Under the pieces are notes generated by a model. That model ran no database searches and had not been told where the DNA came from. It was given only the letters and a program-made list of their open reading frames with translations. This document shows positions 25,893 through 35,374 of a stretch of 64,000 nucleotides of DNA, piece by piece. Location: contig NZ_BMVE01000004.1 in NCBI RefSeq assembly GCF_014650555.1, positions 186,001 through 250,000 of the forward strand. Direction: 5' to 3'. The position numbers were made by a program, and so were the translations under genes. Within the stretch, counting starts at the first letter, position 1; every line of letters begins with the position of its first letter. The stretch comes from Streptomyces goshikiensis (lineage in GTDB: Bacteria > Actinomycetota > Actinomycetes > Streptomycetales > Streptomycetaceae).

Positions 25893-26510
25893 TCACAGCG
25901 GGCGCAGTACCGGTTCCTTGCGCGCCGCGCCCAGCAGCCGGTCCAGCGCCAGCTCGACGTCTTCCTTCCACGACAGCGTCGAACGCAACTCCAGCCGCAG
26001 CCGTGGATGAACCGGATGCGGCCTCACCGTCTTGAACCCCACCGAGAGCAGATGGTCCGCCGGGAGCAGACAGGCCGGGCCGTCCCACCGCGCGTCCCCG
26101 AACGCCTCGATGGCGCGGAAGCCCCGCCGCAACAGGTCCTTCGCCACCGTCTGGACCATCACCCGCCCCAGCCCCTGCCCCTGATAGCCCGGCATGATCC
26201 ATGCCGTGATCAGCTGGACCGCGTCAGGAGAGACCGGGCTGGTCGGGAAGGCCGTCGAACGCGGCACGTACGCGGGCGGCGCGTACATCACGAACCCCAC
26301 CGGGACCTCGTCCACGTAGACCACCCGGCCGCAGGAGCCCCACTCCAGAAGGACGGCGGAGATCCACGCTTCCTTCTCCAGCTCCGGAGTCCCCGCCTTC
26401 ACGGCGGCTTCGCCGCTCACGGGGTCGAGTTCCCAGAACACACAGGAGCGGCAACGCCTGGGCAGATCCTGGAGGTTGTCCAGCGTGAGCGGTACCAGCC
26501 GACGACCCAT
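25893..26510 (-). CDS. GNAT family N-acetyltransferase
   Basis: The 205-residue product has the acetyl-CoA binding loop in ITAWIMPGYQGQGLGRVMVQ (Q/RxxGxG/A motif, around residues 118-137) and a beta-4 strand VVYVDEVPVGFVMYAPPAYV. The N-terminus carries RRCRSCVFWELDP, a Cys-x-x-Cys seen in this Streptomyces subfamily. The start is ATG 26510 (MGRRLVPLTLDNLQDLP). A homologue beside parB occurs in many actinobacteria. The substrate is unknown. Confidence 0.82.
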   Translation of the reverse strand: MGRRLVPLTLDNLQDLPRRCRSCVFWELDPVSGEAAVKAGTPELEKEAWISAVLLEWGSCGRVVYVDEVPVGFVMYAPPAYVPRSTAFPTSPVSPDAVQLITAWIMPGYQGQGLGRVMVQTVAKDLLRRGFRAIEAFGDARWDGPACLLPADHLLSVGFKTVRPHPVHPRLRLELRSTLSWKEDVELALDRLLGAARKEPVLRPL

Positions 26511-26618
26511 GACGGCATCGTATCCAGAGCTCGAATCAGGTGAAACCGCAGCAAGGCAAAGGGGCGGACCGCGCCGGCTCCCACCGGTACGGCCCGCCCC
26601 CACGGCGGAACCCGGGCA

Positions 26619-27713
26619 TCACTCCCCGGGAAGACCCTGCTCCAGCACCCGGCCCTCGCCCGGCGCCAGCGTGCCCAGAATCCGCTCCAGATCCTCCATC
26701 GACGCGAACTCGACGGTGATCTTGCCCTTCTTCTGGCCCAGGTCCACCTTCACCCGCGTCTCGAACCGGTCGGACAGCCGCGTCGCCAGCTGACTGAGCG
26801 CCGGAGCCACCCGGGTACCCGCACGCGGGCCCTTCGGCTTCACCACGCTCTCGGGCTCCGAGGACATCAGCGCCACGATCTCCTCGACCGCGCGCACCGA
26901 CAGCCCCTCGGCCACGATCCGGTGCGCCAGCTTGTCCTGCGTCTCGGAATCGCTCACCGACAGCAGCGCCCTCGCGTGCCCCGCCGACAGCACGCCCGCC
27001 GCCACCCGGCGCTGAACCGACGCCGACAGCTTCAGCAGCCGCAGCGTGTTCGACACCTGCGGACGCGAACGCCCGATCCGGTCCGCCAGCTGGTCGTGCG
27101 TGCAGTTGAAGTCCCGCAGCAGCTGGTCGTACGCGGCCGCCTCCTCCAGCGGATTCAGCTGCGCCCGGTGAAGGTTCTCCAGGAGCGCGTCCAGGAGGAG
27201 CTTCTCGTCATCCGTCGCCCGGATGATCGCCGGGATGCGCTCCAGCCCGGCTTCCCGGCAGGCACGCCACCGGCGCTCGCCCATGATGAGCTCGTAGCGG
27301 CCCGGGGCCGCCTGTCGCACCACCACCGGCTGGAGCAGACCCACCTCCTGGATGGAGGTGACCAGCTCCGCCAGCGCGTCCTCGTCGAACACCTCACGCG
27401 GCTGCCGCGGATTCGGGGTGATCGAGTCCATCGGAAGCTCCGCGAACGTCGCCCCCGCCACCTCGTTCGTCGCCGGCTCCGGCTCACTCGGCGACGTCGC
27501 TCCCCCGGCCACCGCCGGGGACGGCTCCAGTGATCCATCCGCCTGCGCCAGCGCGGCCAGCTTCGCCGCCGCGATCCCGCGCTCCGAGGTCAGCACCGGA
27601 ACGGCCGACGCGGACGCCGACCCTCCGCCCATCGCCTGCGGCGTCTTCTCCTGCGGAGCGGCGGGAATCAGCGCGCCGAGCCCCCGCCCCAGACCCCTAC
27701 GTCGCTCACTCAC
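26619..27713 (-). CDS. parB: Chromosome-partitioning protein ParB
   Basis: ParB is a CTP-dependent clamp that loads at parS and spreads to organise the origin region. The 364-residue product begins [17 protein letters not shown], has a Ser/Ala-rich linker, the CTP-binding core ([45 protein letters not shown]), the parS-reading helix-turn-helix ([20 protein letters not shown]), and a C-terminal dimerisation domain ([18 protein letters not shown]). It overlaps the end of parA by 8 nt. Nine perfect parS sites for it lie in this window. Confidence 0.97.
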   Translation of the reverse strand: MSERRRGLGRGLGALIPAAPQEKTPQAMGGGSASASAVPVLTSERGIAAAKLAALAQADGSLEPSPAVAGGATSPSEPEPATNEVAGATFAELPMDSITPNPRQPREVFDEDALAELVTSIQEVGLLQPVVVRQAAPGRYELIMGERRWRACREAGLERIPAIIRATDDEKLLLDALLENLHRAQLNPLEEAAAYDQLLRDFNCTHDQLADRIGRSRPQVSNTLRLLKLSASVQRRVAAGVLSAGHARALLSVSDSETQDKLAHRIVAEGLSVRAVEEIVALMSSEPESVVKPKGPRAGTRVAPALSQLATRLSDRFETRVKVDLGQKKGKITVEFASMEDLERILGTLAPGEGRVLEQGLPGE

Positions 27714-28800
27714 TGTGGATCCCCTCCGCCATGCTCTGCGTGCTGTTCATGCCCGCGCCCAGATGGGCCTGCGAGGCGTCGTACGAAATTCCGGCCCCCC
27801 GCAGCGCGATCTCCCGCGCCGCTTCGAGGTAGGACAGCGAACCGCTGGACCCCGGGTCATAGGTGAGCACCGTCTGCCCGTAGCTGGGGGCCTCGGAGAT
27901 GCGCACCGACCGCGGGATGCTCGTGCGCAGCACCTCCTTGCCGAAGTGCGTACGCACCTCCTCCGCCACCTGCGAGGCCAGCCGCGTCCTGCCGTCGTAC
28001 ATCGTCAGCAGGATCGTCGAGACGTGCAGCGTCGGATTCAGGTGCGCCCGCACCAGGTCGACATTGCGCAGCAGCTGCCCCAGACCCTCCAGCGCGTAGT
28101 ACTCGCACTGGATCGGGATCAGCACCTCCGCGCCCGCCACCATGGCGTTCACGGTCAGCAGGCCCAGCGACGGCGGGCAGTCGATCAGGATGTAGTCCAG
28201 CGGCTGCTCGTACGCCTGGATCGCCCGCTGAAGCCGGCTCTCCCGCGCCACCAGCGACACCAGCTCGATCTCGGCACCCGCCAGGTCGATGGTGGCCGGA
28301 GCGCAGAACAGGCCCTCCACGTCCACCACCGGCTGGACGACCTCCAGCAGCGGACGGCTGTCCACGAGCACGTCGTAGATCGACGGCACATCCGCGTGGT
28401 GGTCGATACCCAGTGCCGTGGAGGCATTGCCCTGCGGGTCGAGGTCGACCACCAGGACGCGCGCCCCGTGCAGGGCCAGAGAGGCCGCCAGATTGACGGT
28501 CGTCGTGGTCTTGCCCACGCCGCCCTTCTGGTTGGCCACCACCATGATCCGGGTCTGCGCCGGACGCGGCAGCCGCTCACCGGCACGGCCCAGCGCATCG
28601 ACGGCCAGCTGAGCGGCTCGGCCGATGGGGGCGTCGTTGTCTACAAGGGGCGGAGACGATGTTTCACGTGAAACATCGTCCGCCGCCGATTCAGAGCGGG
28701 GACCGGGGACCGGATCGGCCATCGGCCCCGCGAGGTTGGCGTCGGACCGCACGGTGTCACTCTCCTCGACAGCGGGCTCGCGATGAACAGAGCCTGCCAT
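27706..28800 (-). CDS. parA: Chromosome-partitioning ATPase ParA
   Basis: A Walker-type ATPase that positions ParB-parS complexes along hyphae. The deviant Walker A is [40 protein letters not shown] holds the Walker B region. The start is given as ATG 28800 (364 residues). The frame stays open to GTG 28962, but that start codon is made of parS bases, has no ribosome-binding site, and would translate a region packed with DnaA boxes. A parS site (28661-28674) lies inside the coding region as the peptide VSRET. The first 100 residues are disordered. It overlaps parB by 8 nt. Confidence 0.93.
   Translation of the reverse strand: MAGSVHREPAVEESDTVRSDANLAGPMADPVPGPRSESAADDVSRETSSPPLVDNDAPIGRAAQLAVDALGRAGERLPRPAQTRIMVVANQKGGVGKTTTTVNLAASLALHGARVLVVDLDPQGNASTALGIDHHADVPSIYDVLVDSRPLLEVVQPVVDVEGLFCAPATIDLAGAEIELVSLVARESRLQRAIQAYEQPLDYILIDCPPSLGLLTVNAMVAGAEVLIPIQCEYYALEGLGQLLRNVDLVRAHLNPTLHVSTILLTMYDGRTRLASQVAEEVRTHFGKEVLRTSIPRSVRISEAPSYGQTVLTYDPGSSGSLSYLEAAREIALRGAGISYDASQAHLGAGMNSTQSMAEGIHSE
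28661..28674. other. parS: parS site 7 (inside parA)
   Basis: A perfect GTTTCACGTGAAAC within the parA coding sequence, centred in a 26-bp perfect palindrome (28655-28680). It encodes VSRET in the disordered N-terminal part of ParA, a place where a DNA site can be tolerated. Confidence 0.92.
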
Positions 28801-28836
28801 GACCCCGGGGTCGCGAACCAGCGGGGCCCGTACTCC

Positions 28837-28863
28837 TGTGGATGAATCCACCGATGTGGACAA
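28837..28863. promoter_or_regulatory. DnaA boxes upstream of parA
   Basis: TGTGGATGA at 28837-28845 and a perfect TGTGGACAA at 28855-28863 lie 37-63 bp upstream of the preferred parA ATG, a promoter position. The spacing of 18 bp puts them on nearly the same DNA face. DnaA control of parA is inferred only from sequence. Confidence 0.5.
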
Positions 28864-28946
28864 CTCCGTCCCCCCTGCTCCCTTGCGGGGACGGGGGGAC
28901 GCAGCGGCGCGACCGCGGCTGATGATTCCGTGCAGCAGAGAGCGAC

Positions 28947-28960
28947 GTTTCACGTGAAAC
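28947..28960. other. parS: parS site 8 (upstream of parA)
   Basis: A perfect GTTTCACGTGAAAC between parA and rsmG, where parAB promoter elements are expected. It has no extended flanking symmetry. Confidence 0.92.
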
Positions 28961-29054
28961 ACGATGCCCGGGCCGAGTCATCCGGCCCCTACGACACTCC
29001 GAAATCCATACCTATAGGGCGCAACGGGCCCTCATTCCCAAGGGAACAGGGGTG

Positions 29055-29771
29055 TCAGCGACGCCGACGCGTACGGCTCACCCGAGCCGCCTTCGCCCGC
29101 TTCGCTGCGAAGCGCACGCCGCCGGGGCTCTCCCCCACCTCGACCCGCACCACGGTCGACAGCGGATCCACGACGCCCTCGCCCACATGGAGTACCGAGG
29201 TCTTCACCACACCGAGCTTCGTCAGCGCGACCTTCGCCGACACCAGCTCTTCCTCGGCGGTGTCACCCTTCAGGGCCAGCATCTCGCCGTAGGGACGCAG
29301 CAGCGGCACACCCCAGCCGGCCAGCCGGTCCAGCGGAGCCACCGCTCGCGCCGTCACCACATGCACCGGCTGCAGCTTGCCCAGAACCTCTTCGGCCCGG
29401 CCGCGCACCACCGTGACATGGTCCAGGCCCAGCAGCTCCACGGCCTCCTGGAGGAAGTTCGTCCGTCGCAGCAGCGGCTCAAGCAGCGTGATCTTCAGGT
29501 CGCGCCGTACCAGGGCCAGCGGGATGCCGGGCAGGCCGGCCCCCGAGCCCACGTCGCACACGGTGACGCCCTCGGGCACCACCTCCGACAGCACCGCGCA
29601 GTTCAGCAGGTGCCGCTCCCACAGCCGCGGCACCTCACGCGGACCGATCAGGCCCCGCTGGACACCCGCATCCGCCAGCAGCTCCGCATACCGCACAGCT
29701 TCCGGGAAAAACTCACCGAACACCGCGCGCGCCTCTTCAGGCGCCGGGGGAAGCTCCGCTGCCTCCGTCAC
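29055..29771 (-). CDS. rsmG: 16S rRNA (guanine-N7) methyltransferase RsmG (GidB)
   Basis: It methylates G527 of 16S rRNA using S-adenosylmethionine; loss gives low-level streptomycin resistance and raised antibiotic production in Streptomyces. The 238-residue product has the SAM-binding VCDVGSGAGLPGIPLAL around residue 75, LLEPLLRRTNFLQEAVELL, and VTARAVAPLDRL. The C-terminus is unusually basic (KRAKAARVSRTRRRR). The start is GTG 29771, 9 nt after a GGAAGGA site. It lies between jag and parA in the conserved order. Confidence 0.94.
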   Translation of the reverse strand: MTEAAELPPAPEEARAVFGEFFPEAVRYAELLADAGVQRGLIGPREVPRLWERHLLNCAVLSEVVPEGVTVCDVGSGAGLPGIPLALVRRDLKITLLEPLLRRTNFLQEAVELLGLDHVTVVRGRAEEVLGKLQPVHVVTARAVAPLDRLAGWGVPLLRPYGEMLALKGDTAEEELVSAKVALTKLGVVKTSVLHVGEGVVDPLSTVVRVEVGESPGGVRFAAKRAKAARVSRTRRRR

Positions 29772-29875
29772 GGGGACCGTCCTTCCGTACAGAACCGATG
29801 GTGTCGTCAACTGTCAGGCTTACAAACATCGGCCCCGCCTGCGATCCAGACGGGGCCGACCACACACACTTCCGG

Positions 29876-30385
29876 TCAGGCCGGGAGCACAACGACGAAG
29901 CGCTGCGGCTCCTCGCCCTCGGACTCGCTCTTGAGACCGGCGGCCGCCACGGCGTCGTGGACGACCTTGCGCTCGAACGGCGTCATCGGAGCGAGCTTCA
30001 GCGGCTCGCCCGAGGCCTTCACATCGGCCGCGGCCTGCGCGCCCAGCGCCGCGAGCTCCTCGCGCTTCTTCGCACGGAAGCCGGCGATGTCCAGCATCAG
30101 ACGGCTGCGGTCCCCGGTCTCCCGGTGCACGGCGAGGCGGGTCAGCTCCTGCAGAGCCTCCAGAACCTCACCGTCGCGGCCCACGAGCTTCTGCAGGTCA
30201 CGGGCGGAGTCACTGACGATCGACACCGCGGCACGGTCGGCCTCGACGTCCATGTCGATGTCGCCGTCCAGGTCGGCGATGTCCAGCAGACCCTCAAGGT
30301 AATCGGCCGCGATCTCACCCTCCTGCTCAAGGCGGGTCAGGGTGTCGCCACTCTCAGCGGCGGCGGTGGTGGTGCCTTCCGTCAC
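29876..30385 (-). CDS. jag: Jag/KhpB-like KH and R3H domain RNA-binding protein
   Basis: The 169-residue product has an acidic N-terminus, a KH domain (LQKLVGRDGEVLEALQELTR, a variant GxxG loop) and a C-terminal R3H domain (KLAPMTPFERKVVHDAVAA, then PQRFVVVLPA). KhpB proteins bind RNA and affect cell elongation in other bacteria. The start is GTG 30385. It follows yidC by 15 nt in the rpmH-rnpA-yidD-yidC-jag-rsmG order. Confidence 0.93.
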   Translation of the reverse strand: MTEGTTTAAAESGDTLTRLEQEGEIAADYLEGLLDIADLDGDIDMDVEADRAAVSIVSDSARDLQKLVGRDGEVLEALQELTRLAVHRETGDRSRLMLDIAGFRAKKREELAALGAQAAADVKASGEPLKLAPMTPFERKVVHDAVAAAGLKSESEGEEPQRFVVVLPA

Positions 30386-30400
30386 GGGAGGGACTCCTTC

Positions 30401-31504
30401 TTACTTCTTGGAGGGCTTGCTGGGGGGCGTCTGACGCTGCGACTTCGACTGCCTCTTGGGCTGCTGTCGCTTCGGAGCACCACCGCTCGCCGCATCGGCG
30501 TCGGCCGTGGCCTCGGAACTCTTGATCACGGAACCGTCCGCCTGAGCGGCCATGCCCTGCTTGGTCAGCGCCGTGATGAACTTGCGCTCGTTGTCGTTGC
30601 GGTCCGGGCCCTTGGCCACGATCGCCGCGACGATCTTCTTCTTGCCCCGGCCCTTGACGTCACCGTGCGAGCTCACGTGCTTCAGCAGACGGGTCAGGTA
30701 CTGGTCCTGCGCCTTGCTGCCCGGCGTCGGGTTCTGGTTGATCACGTACATCTGCTGGCCCATGGTCCACACGTTCGTGGTCAGCCAGTAGACGAGGACA
30801 CCGACGGGGAAGTTGATGCCCATCACGGCGAAGATCACCGGGAAGATGTACATCAGCATCTTCTGCTGCTGCATGAACGGCGTCTTGACCGAGAGGTCGA
30901 CGTTCTTCTGCATCAGCTGGCGCTGCGTGTAGAACTGCGACAGCGACATCAGGACGATCATGACCGCGGTGACGATGCGCACATCGGTGATCGAGGCGTT
31001 CAGGCTCGCGGCCTTCTCGGCGCTGTCCGTGAACTTCGCGGCCAGCGGCGCACCGAAGATGTGCGCCTGACGGGCGCTCTCCAGCAGCGACTGGTTGATG
31101 ACGCCGATGGTCTGGCCGTTGGCGATGGCCGACAGCACGTGGTACAGCGCGAAGAAGAACGGGGACTGCGCCAGGATCGGAAGGCACGAGGAGAGCGGGT
31201 TGGTACCCGTCTCCTTGTACAGCTTCATCATCTCTTCGGACTGACGCTGCTTGTCGTTCTTGTAGCGCTCCTGGATCGCCTTCATCTTCGGCTGGAGCGC
31301 CTGCATGCCTCGCGTCGCCTTGATCTGCTTCACGAAGAGCGGGATCAGGCAGATACGAATCAAGATCACCAGGGACACGATGGACAAGCCCCAGGCCCAG
31401 CCGCTGTCCGCGCCGAAGATCGCGCCGTACACGCTGTGGAACTGGACGATGACCCACGAGACAGGCGTGGTGATAAAGCTGAACAGACCGGCAATCGTGT
31501 CCAC
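30401..31504 (-). CDS. yidC: Membrane protein insertase YidC
   Basis: It inserts and folds membrane proteins with or without Sec. The 367-residue product has the Oxa1-type core: a first helix near residues 1-20, [20 protein letters not shown] with the conserved positive residue (Arg in LIRI) in the hydrophilic groove, [17 protein letters not shown], and [20 protein letters not shown]. The C-terminal 100 residues are highly basic, suited to ribosome contact. It starts 3 nt after yidD ends. Confidence 0.95.
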   Translation of the reverse strand: MDTIAGLFSFITTPVSWVIVQFHSVYGAIFGADSGWAWGLSIVSLVILIRICLIPLFVKQIKATRGMQALQPKMKAIQERYKNDKQRQSEEMMKLYKETGTNPLSSCLPILAQSPFFFALYHVLSAIANGQTIGVINQSLLESARQAHIFGAPLAAKFTDSAEKAASLNASITDVRIVTAVMIVLMSLSQFYTQRQLMQKNVDLSVKTPFMQQQKMLMYIFPVIFAVMGINFPVGVLVYWLTTNVWTMGQQMYVINQNPTPGSKAQDQYLTRLLKHVSSHGDVKGRGKKKIVAAIVAKGPDRNDNERKFITALTKQGMAAQADGSVIKSSEATADADAASGGAPKRQQPKRQSKSQRQTPPSKPSKK

Positions 31505-31507
31505 TAA

Positions 31508-31789
31508 TCAGGCTCCTTGAGCATTGCGAGATCTACGCAACGCACTGCGCAGCTGCTCGTGCCAACGCGGGCGTTTACGGGGTGGGACGTGATCCACACC
31601 GCCCGGGGACCACGGATTGCACCGCAGGATCCGCCAGGCGGTCAGGACGGTCCCCTTGACCGCACCATGCCGGTCGATGGCCGTGAATCCGTAGCGCGAG
31701 CACGACGGGTAATAACGGCACACCGGGCCGAGCAGCGGACTGATCGTCCACTGGTACAGCTTGATCAAAGCGAGCAGCGGGTACTTCAT
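31508..31789 (-). CDS. yidD: Membrane protein insertion efficiency factor YidD
   Basis: A 93-residue protein with the invariant cysteine block [15 protein letters not shown] and the [18 protein letters not shown] motif. YidD associates with the inner membrane and helps YidC-dependent insertion. It overlaps the end of rnpA by 4 nt and abuts yidC, so translation is coupled. Confidence 0.94.
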   Translation of the reverse strand: MKYPLLALIKLYQWTISPLLGPVCRYYPSCSRYGFTAIDRHGAVKGTVLTAWRILRCNPWSPGGVDHVPPRKRPRWHEQLRSALRRSRNAQGA

Positions 31790-32160
31790 CGAGCCGTGCC
31801 TCCCAGCAGCCGCGCCAAGGCGGCATCCAGGTCACGGGCCAGCTCGTCAAGGCCGGCATCACCCGATCCGGGCAGAGCCCGCACCACCACCAGGCTACCG
31901 GGGGGCAGCTGAGACAGCCGCTCCCGTACGAGATGGCGCAAACGGCGCTTCACCCGGTTACGGACCACAGCGATGCCGACAGCCTTGCTGACGACGAAAC
32001 CCGCACGCGTCGAGGGATCGATCTCCCCCGGCTCGTGCGGGTCCGTTGCACCGCTTGTACGTAGGTGGACGACGAGGAGCGGGCGACCTGCCCGCCGCCC
32101 TCGGCGCACCGCGCTCGCGAAGTCCTCGCGCCGCCTCAGCCGATTTTCGGGAGACAGCAC
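31786..32160 (-). CDS. rnpA: Ribonuclease P protein component
   Basis: The protein subunit of RNase P, which matures tRNA 5' ends. The 124-residue product starts [20 protein letters not shown] and contains the RNR signature ([20 protein letters not shown]) that contacts RNase P RNA. The start is GTG 32160. It lies 21 nt after rpmH, the universal rpmH-rnpA pair next to dnaA. Confidence 0.95.
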   Translation of the reverse strand: MLSPENRLRRREDFASAVRRGRRAGRPLLVVHLRTSGATDPHEPGEIDPSTRAGFVVSKAVGIAVVRNRVKRRLRHLVRERLSQLPPGSLVVVRALPGSGDAGLDELARDLDAALARLLGGTAR

Positions 32161-32181
32161 GACGTCATGACCTGCGTGTTG

Positions 32182-32319
32182 TTACGCGGAAAGGGCGGCG
32201 CGGCCCTTGCCACGACGGTTCGCGAGGATCGCGCGACCGGCACGGGTACGCATCCGCAGGCGGAAGCCGTGGGTCTTGGCACGACGGCGGTTGTTCGGCT
32301 GGAAGGTGCGCTTGCTCAC
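32182..32319 (-). CDS. rpmH: 50S ribosomal protein L34
   Basis: This 45-residue, extremely basic protein reads [20 protein letters not shown] and ends KGRAALSA. The start is GTG 32319 behind a CTGGAG ribosome-binding site; the stop is TAA. It is divergent from dnaA and heads the rpmH-rnpA-yidD-yidC-jag-rsmG run. Confidence 0.97.
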   Translation of the reverse strand: MSKRTFQPNNRRRAKTHGFRLRMRTRAGRAILANRRGKGRAALSA

Positions 32320-32680
32320 TCGGGGGCTCCAGAGAATGAATCGTTGTGGCGGGACATCGCCTGGCTGTCACCGTGCGCCCACGAAGGAAACTCGCGTGTT
32401 CGCCCGAGTGGCACCGCTAAATGATCACAATTCGTGATCTTCGCCCATCGGTAGGCAGGCGGCAGCAGCCATCGACAACTCGACCTCGTTACGGTACGCG
32501 CGGCTACGCCATCCGGTCAAACCGAGCCATCGGTGCCCCACACTGTGCACAGGCTGTGGACAACGACTTGAACCCTACCCACCGGCCTGACTACCGTTGT
32601 CTGATCCCGGATTCTTTTGTCCCGACCGTCCCAAAGAACCACACATACGTGGGACCGGGACCTGTGAGAGAGCGTGCTCT
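32320..32680. promoter_or_regulatory. rpmH-dnaA divergent promoter region with DnaA boxes
   Basis: This gap carries the promoters of rpmH (minus) and dnaA (plus). A perfect DnaA box TGTGGACAA at 32555-32563 and a weaker TGTGCACAG at 32544-32552 lie about 120-140 bp upstream of the dnaA GTG. DnaA autoregulation through promoter boxes is known in Streptomyces. The stretch around 32420-32440 is relatively A/T-rich; no confident -10/-35 pair was assigned. Confidence 0.65.
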
Positions 32681-34468
32681 GTGGCTGACGTACCTGCCGA
32701 TCTTGCCGCAGTGTGGCCACGAGTGCTCGAAAAGCTCCTCGGGGAGGGCCAGCAAGGGATCGAGCCCAAGGACAAGCAGTGGGTCGAACGCTGCCAGCCC
32801 CTGGCCCTCGTCGCCGACACCGCACTCCTCGCCGTCCCCAATGAATGGGGCAAGCGCGTCCTCGAAGGCCGCCTCGCCCCCCTCATCAGCGACGCCCTCA
32901 GCCGCGAGTGCGGCCGCCCCATCCGGATCGCCATCACCGTGGACGACTCCGCCGGCGAGCCCGCGCCCCCGGCCCCGTCCTCCTCGCAGCGCGACGCCTA
33001 CGAGCCGTACGGCGGCCAGCGCCCCGGCGGACCGGGCGGCCACGGCGGCGGCCCCTCCGACGACCAGCTGCCCACCGCCCGCCCCGCCTACCCGGACTAC
33101 CAGCAGCAGCGCCCCGAGCCCGGCGCCTGGCCCCGCGGCGGACAGCAGGACGACTACGGCTGGCAGCAGCCCCGCCTCGGCGGCTTCCCCGAGCGCGACC
33201 CCTACGCCTCCCCGCAGCCCGGCTACCTCCAGCAGTCCGAGCCCTCCGGCTACGACCAGGGCTCCTATGAACAGCAGAAGTACGAGCAGCAGAAGTACGA
33301 GCAGTCCGGGTACGAGCCCCAGCAGAACCACCAGTACGAGCAGCAGCAGTACGAACAGCCGGCCCCGCGCCCCGCGCCCGGCCGGCCCGCGCCGCCGGCG
33401 TCCTCCGGCGGCTCCACCTCGGGCCCGCTGGAGCCGACCGCCCGGCTGAACCCCAAGTACCTCTTCGACACGTTCGTCATCGGCGCCTCCAACCGCTTCG
33501 CGCACGCCGCCGCGGTGGCCGTCGCCGAGGCGCCCGCGAAGGCGTACAACCCCCTCTTCATCTATGGGGAGTCGGGCCTCGGCAAGACCCACCTGCTGCA
33601 CGCGATCGGGCACTACGCGCGGAGCCTCTACCCCGGCACGCGCGTGCGCTACGTGAGCTCCGAGGAGTTCACCAACGAGTTCATCAACTCCATCCGCGAC
33701 GGCAAGGGCGACGCGTTCCGCAAGCGCTACCGCGAGATGGACATCCTGCTCGTCGACGACATCCAGTTCCTCGCGAGCAAGGAGTCGACGCAGGAGGAGT
33801 TCTTCCACACCTTCAACACGCTCCACAACGCCAACAAGCAGATCGTGCTCTCCTCCGACCGGCCGCCCAAGCAGCTCGTCACCCTGGAGGACCGGCTCCG
33901 CAACCGCTTCGAGTGGGGCCTGATCACCGACGTCCAGCCGCCCGAGCTGGAGACCCGTATCGCGATCCTGCGCAAGAAGGCCGTCCAGGAGCAGCTCAAC
34001 GCCCCGCCGGAGGTACTGGAGTTCATCGCCTCCCGCATCTCGCGCAACATCCGCGAGCTGGAGGGGGCGCTGATCCGGGTCACGGCCTTCGCGAGCCTGA
34101 ACCGGCAGCCGGTCGACCTGGGCCTGACCGAGGACGTCCTCAAGAACCTGATCCCGGGCGGCGAGGACAGCGCACCGGAGATCACCGCCTCGGACATCAT
34201 GGCCGCCACCGCCGACTACTTCGGCCTGACGGTGGACGACCTGTGCGGCTCCTCGCGCAGCCGGGTCCTGGTCACCGCCCGGCAGATCGCGATGTACCTC
34301 TGCCGGGAGCTCACCGACCTCTCGCTGCCCAAGATCGGGGCCCAGTTCGGCGGCCGCGACCACACCACCGTCATGCACGCGGACCGCAAGATCCGCGCCC
34401 TCATGGCGGAACGACGCTCCATCTACAACCAGGTCACGGAGCTCACCAACCGCATCAAGAACGGCTGA
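32681..34468 (+). CDS. dnaA: Chromosomal replication initiator protein DnaA
   Basis: DnaA binds DnaA boxes and melts oriC. The 595-residue product begins [20 protein letters not shown] (domain I). Domain II is exceptionally long (about 150 residues), rich in Gln/Tyr/Pro/Gly with [16 protein letters not shown] repeats, as in other Streptomyces. AAA+ domain III has [20 protein letters not shown] (Walker A) and [14 protein letters not shown] (Walker B). Domain IV ends with the box-binding helix-turn-helix and signature [15 protein letters not shown]. The GTG start at 32681 matches the known Streptomyces start. Confidence 0.97.
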   Translation: MADVPADLAAVWPRVLEKLLGEGQQGIEPKDKQWVERCQPLALVADTALLAVPNEWGKRVLEGRLAPLISDALSRECGRPIRIAITVDDSAGEPAPPAPSSSQRDAYEPYGGQRPGGPGGHGGGPSDDQLPTARPAYPDYQQQRPEPGAWPRGGQQDDYGWQQPRLGGFPERDPYASPQPGYLQQSEPSGYDQGSYEQQKYEQQKYEQSGYEPQQNHQYEQQQYEQPAPRPAPGRPAPPASSGGSTSGPLEPTARLNPKYLFDTFVIGASNRFAHAAAVAVAEAPAKAYNPLFIYGESGLGKTHLLHAIGHYARSLYPGTRVRYVSSEEFTNEFINSIRDGKGDAFRKRYREMDILLVDDIQFLASKESTQEEFFHTFNTLHNANKQIVLSSDRPPKQLVTLEDRLRNRFEWGLITDVQPPELETRIAILRKKAVQEQLNAPPEVLEFIASRISRNIRELEGALIRVTAFASLNRQPVDLGLTEDVLKNLIPGGEDSAPEITASDIMAATADYFGLTVDDLCGSSRSRVLVTARQIAMYLCRELTDLSLPKIGAQFGGRDHTTVMHADRKIRALMAERRSIYNQVTELTNRIKNG

Positions 34469-34479
34469 CGCGCGCCCTG

Positions 34480-35370
34480 AGGGGGCCGTGTGAGGGTCTG
34501 CGAGGGCCCTTCCGCGGCCCCCTCAAACGTTTCTACAGGGCGCTCCCGGAGTACTTGGGGGGCGCCCTCCTTCAGCCCCGCGCCCCCAACCTGTTCGAAT
34601 GCGCCCCCAACGGGCCAACTCATCCACAGATTCACCGACTTTTTTCCGTCCACACCCTGGGGACGGGTTCCGTCACCCACAATCTGTCCACAGGCTCGCT
34701 GGTTGAGGCACCATCAGCCCAGGTCAGCCACCTGTGGAATTGTGCGCAAGCGTCATCCACAGGCTGTGGACAGAATATTCATCCACAGCCTCATCCACGC
34801 CTCTGTCCACCGTCGACCCACAGGTTGCCGCATCCTGTGCACAGGATCCGACGAGTTACCCACACCGTTGTCCACTGTTCGGCAACGCACCACCCCCTCT
34901 CACCGCCCCGAGTGAAAGCGGTCACACAGAAGTAGACGTTTGGGCTGTGGAGTACTGGGGAAAAGCTGGGGACGCAGCTGTGGAGTACTCGGGGTCACCT
35001 GGGGACGGCCTGTGCAGAACTTTTCGTTCTCCACAGCACACCCCTGTTTTCCACCGGTGTCACCCACAGGGTGTGGGGATAAAAAACGTGGGCTGACCTG
35101 CGAGAACGGGCTTATCCACCGTTTCCACAGGCCCTACTACTACCCCCATAGAGATTGAGGCCGGTTTCGGTTTTCAAGCAGGTCCTGTGCACAACTCGGT
35201 GGGCAGCCTCGCCGCCGCCGCGCTCCCGACTTGACCGCCAGCCGCGACGACTGTCGGCGCCGTACGTCAGACTGGTCCCCGGCACCGAGGCCCCGGTCCG
35301 CCGAGACCGGGAGGCACCGGGAGCCGAAGACGAAGGCCGGCCAGACGAGCGAGCAACAGCAGGAGGCGGT
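34480..35370. other. oriC: Origin of chromosomal replication, oriC
   Basis: The dnaA-dnaN gap has about 20 DnaA-box-like 9-mers on both strands. Examples: TCATCCACA at 34620, 34753 and 34779, CTGTCCACA at 34684, TGTGGACAG at 34765, TGTGCACAG at 34836, TTACCCACA at 34856, TTGTCCACT at 34868, TGTGGAGTA at 34946 and 34979, TTCTCCACA at 35027, TCACCCACA at 35060, TTATCCACC at 35112, GTTTCCACA at 35121 and TGTGCACAA at 35186. They fall into a left group (34620-34876) and a right group (34946-35194), split by about 70 bp without boxes. Local A/T-rich runs occur near 34640 and 35078. Streptomyces oriC has 19 boxes in two clusters. Confidence 0.93.
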
Positions 35371-35374
35371 TCCG

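Noticed and set aside
28801..28962. ParA N-terminal extension starting at GTG 28962 (MFHVKRRS)
   Set aside because: The start codon overlaps a parS, no ribosome-binding site is seen, and the extension would translate DnaA boxes. ATG 28800 is preferred, though not proven.
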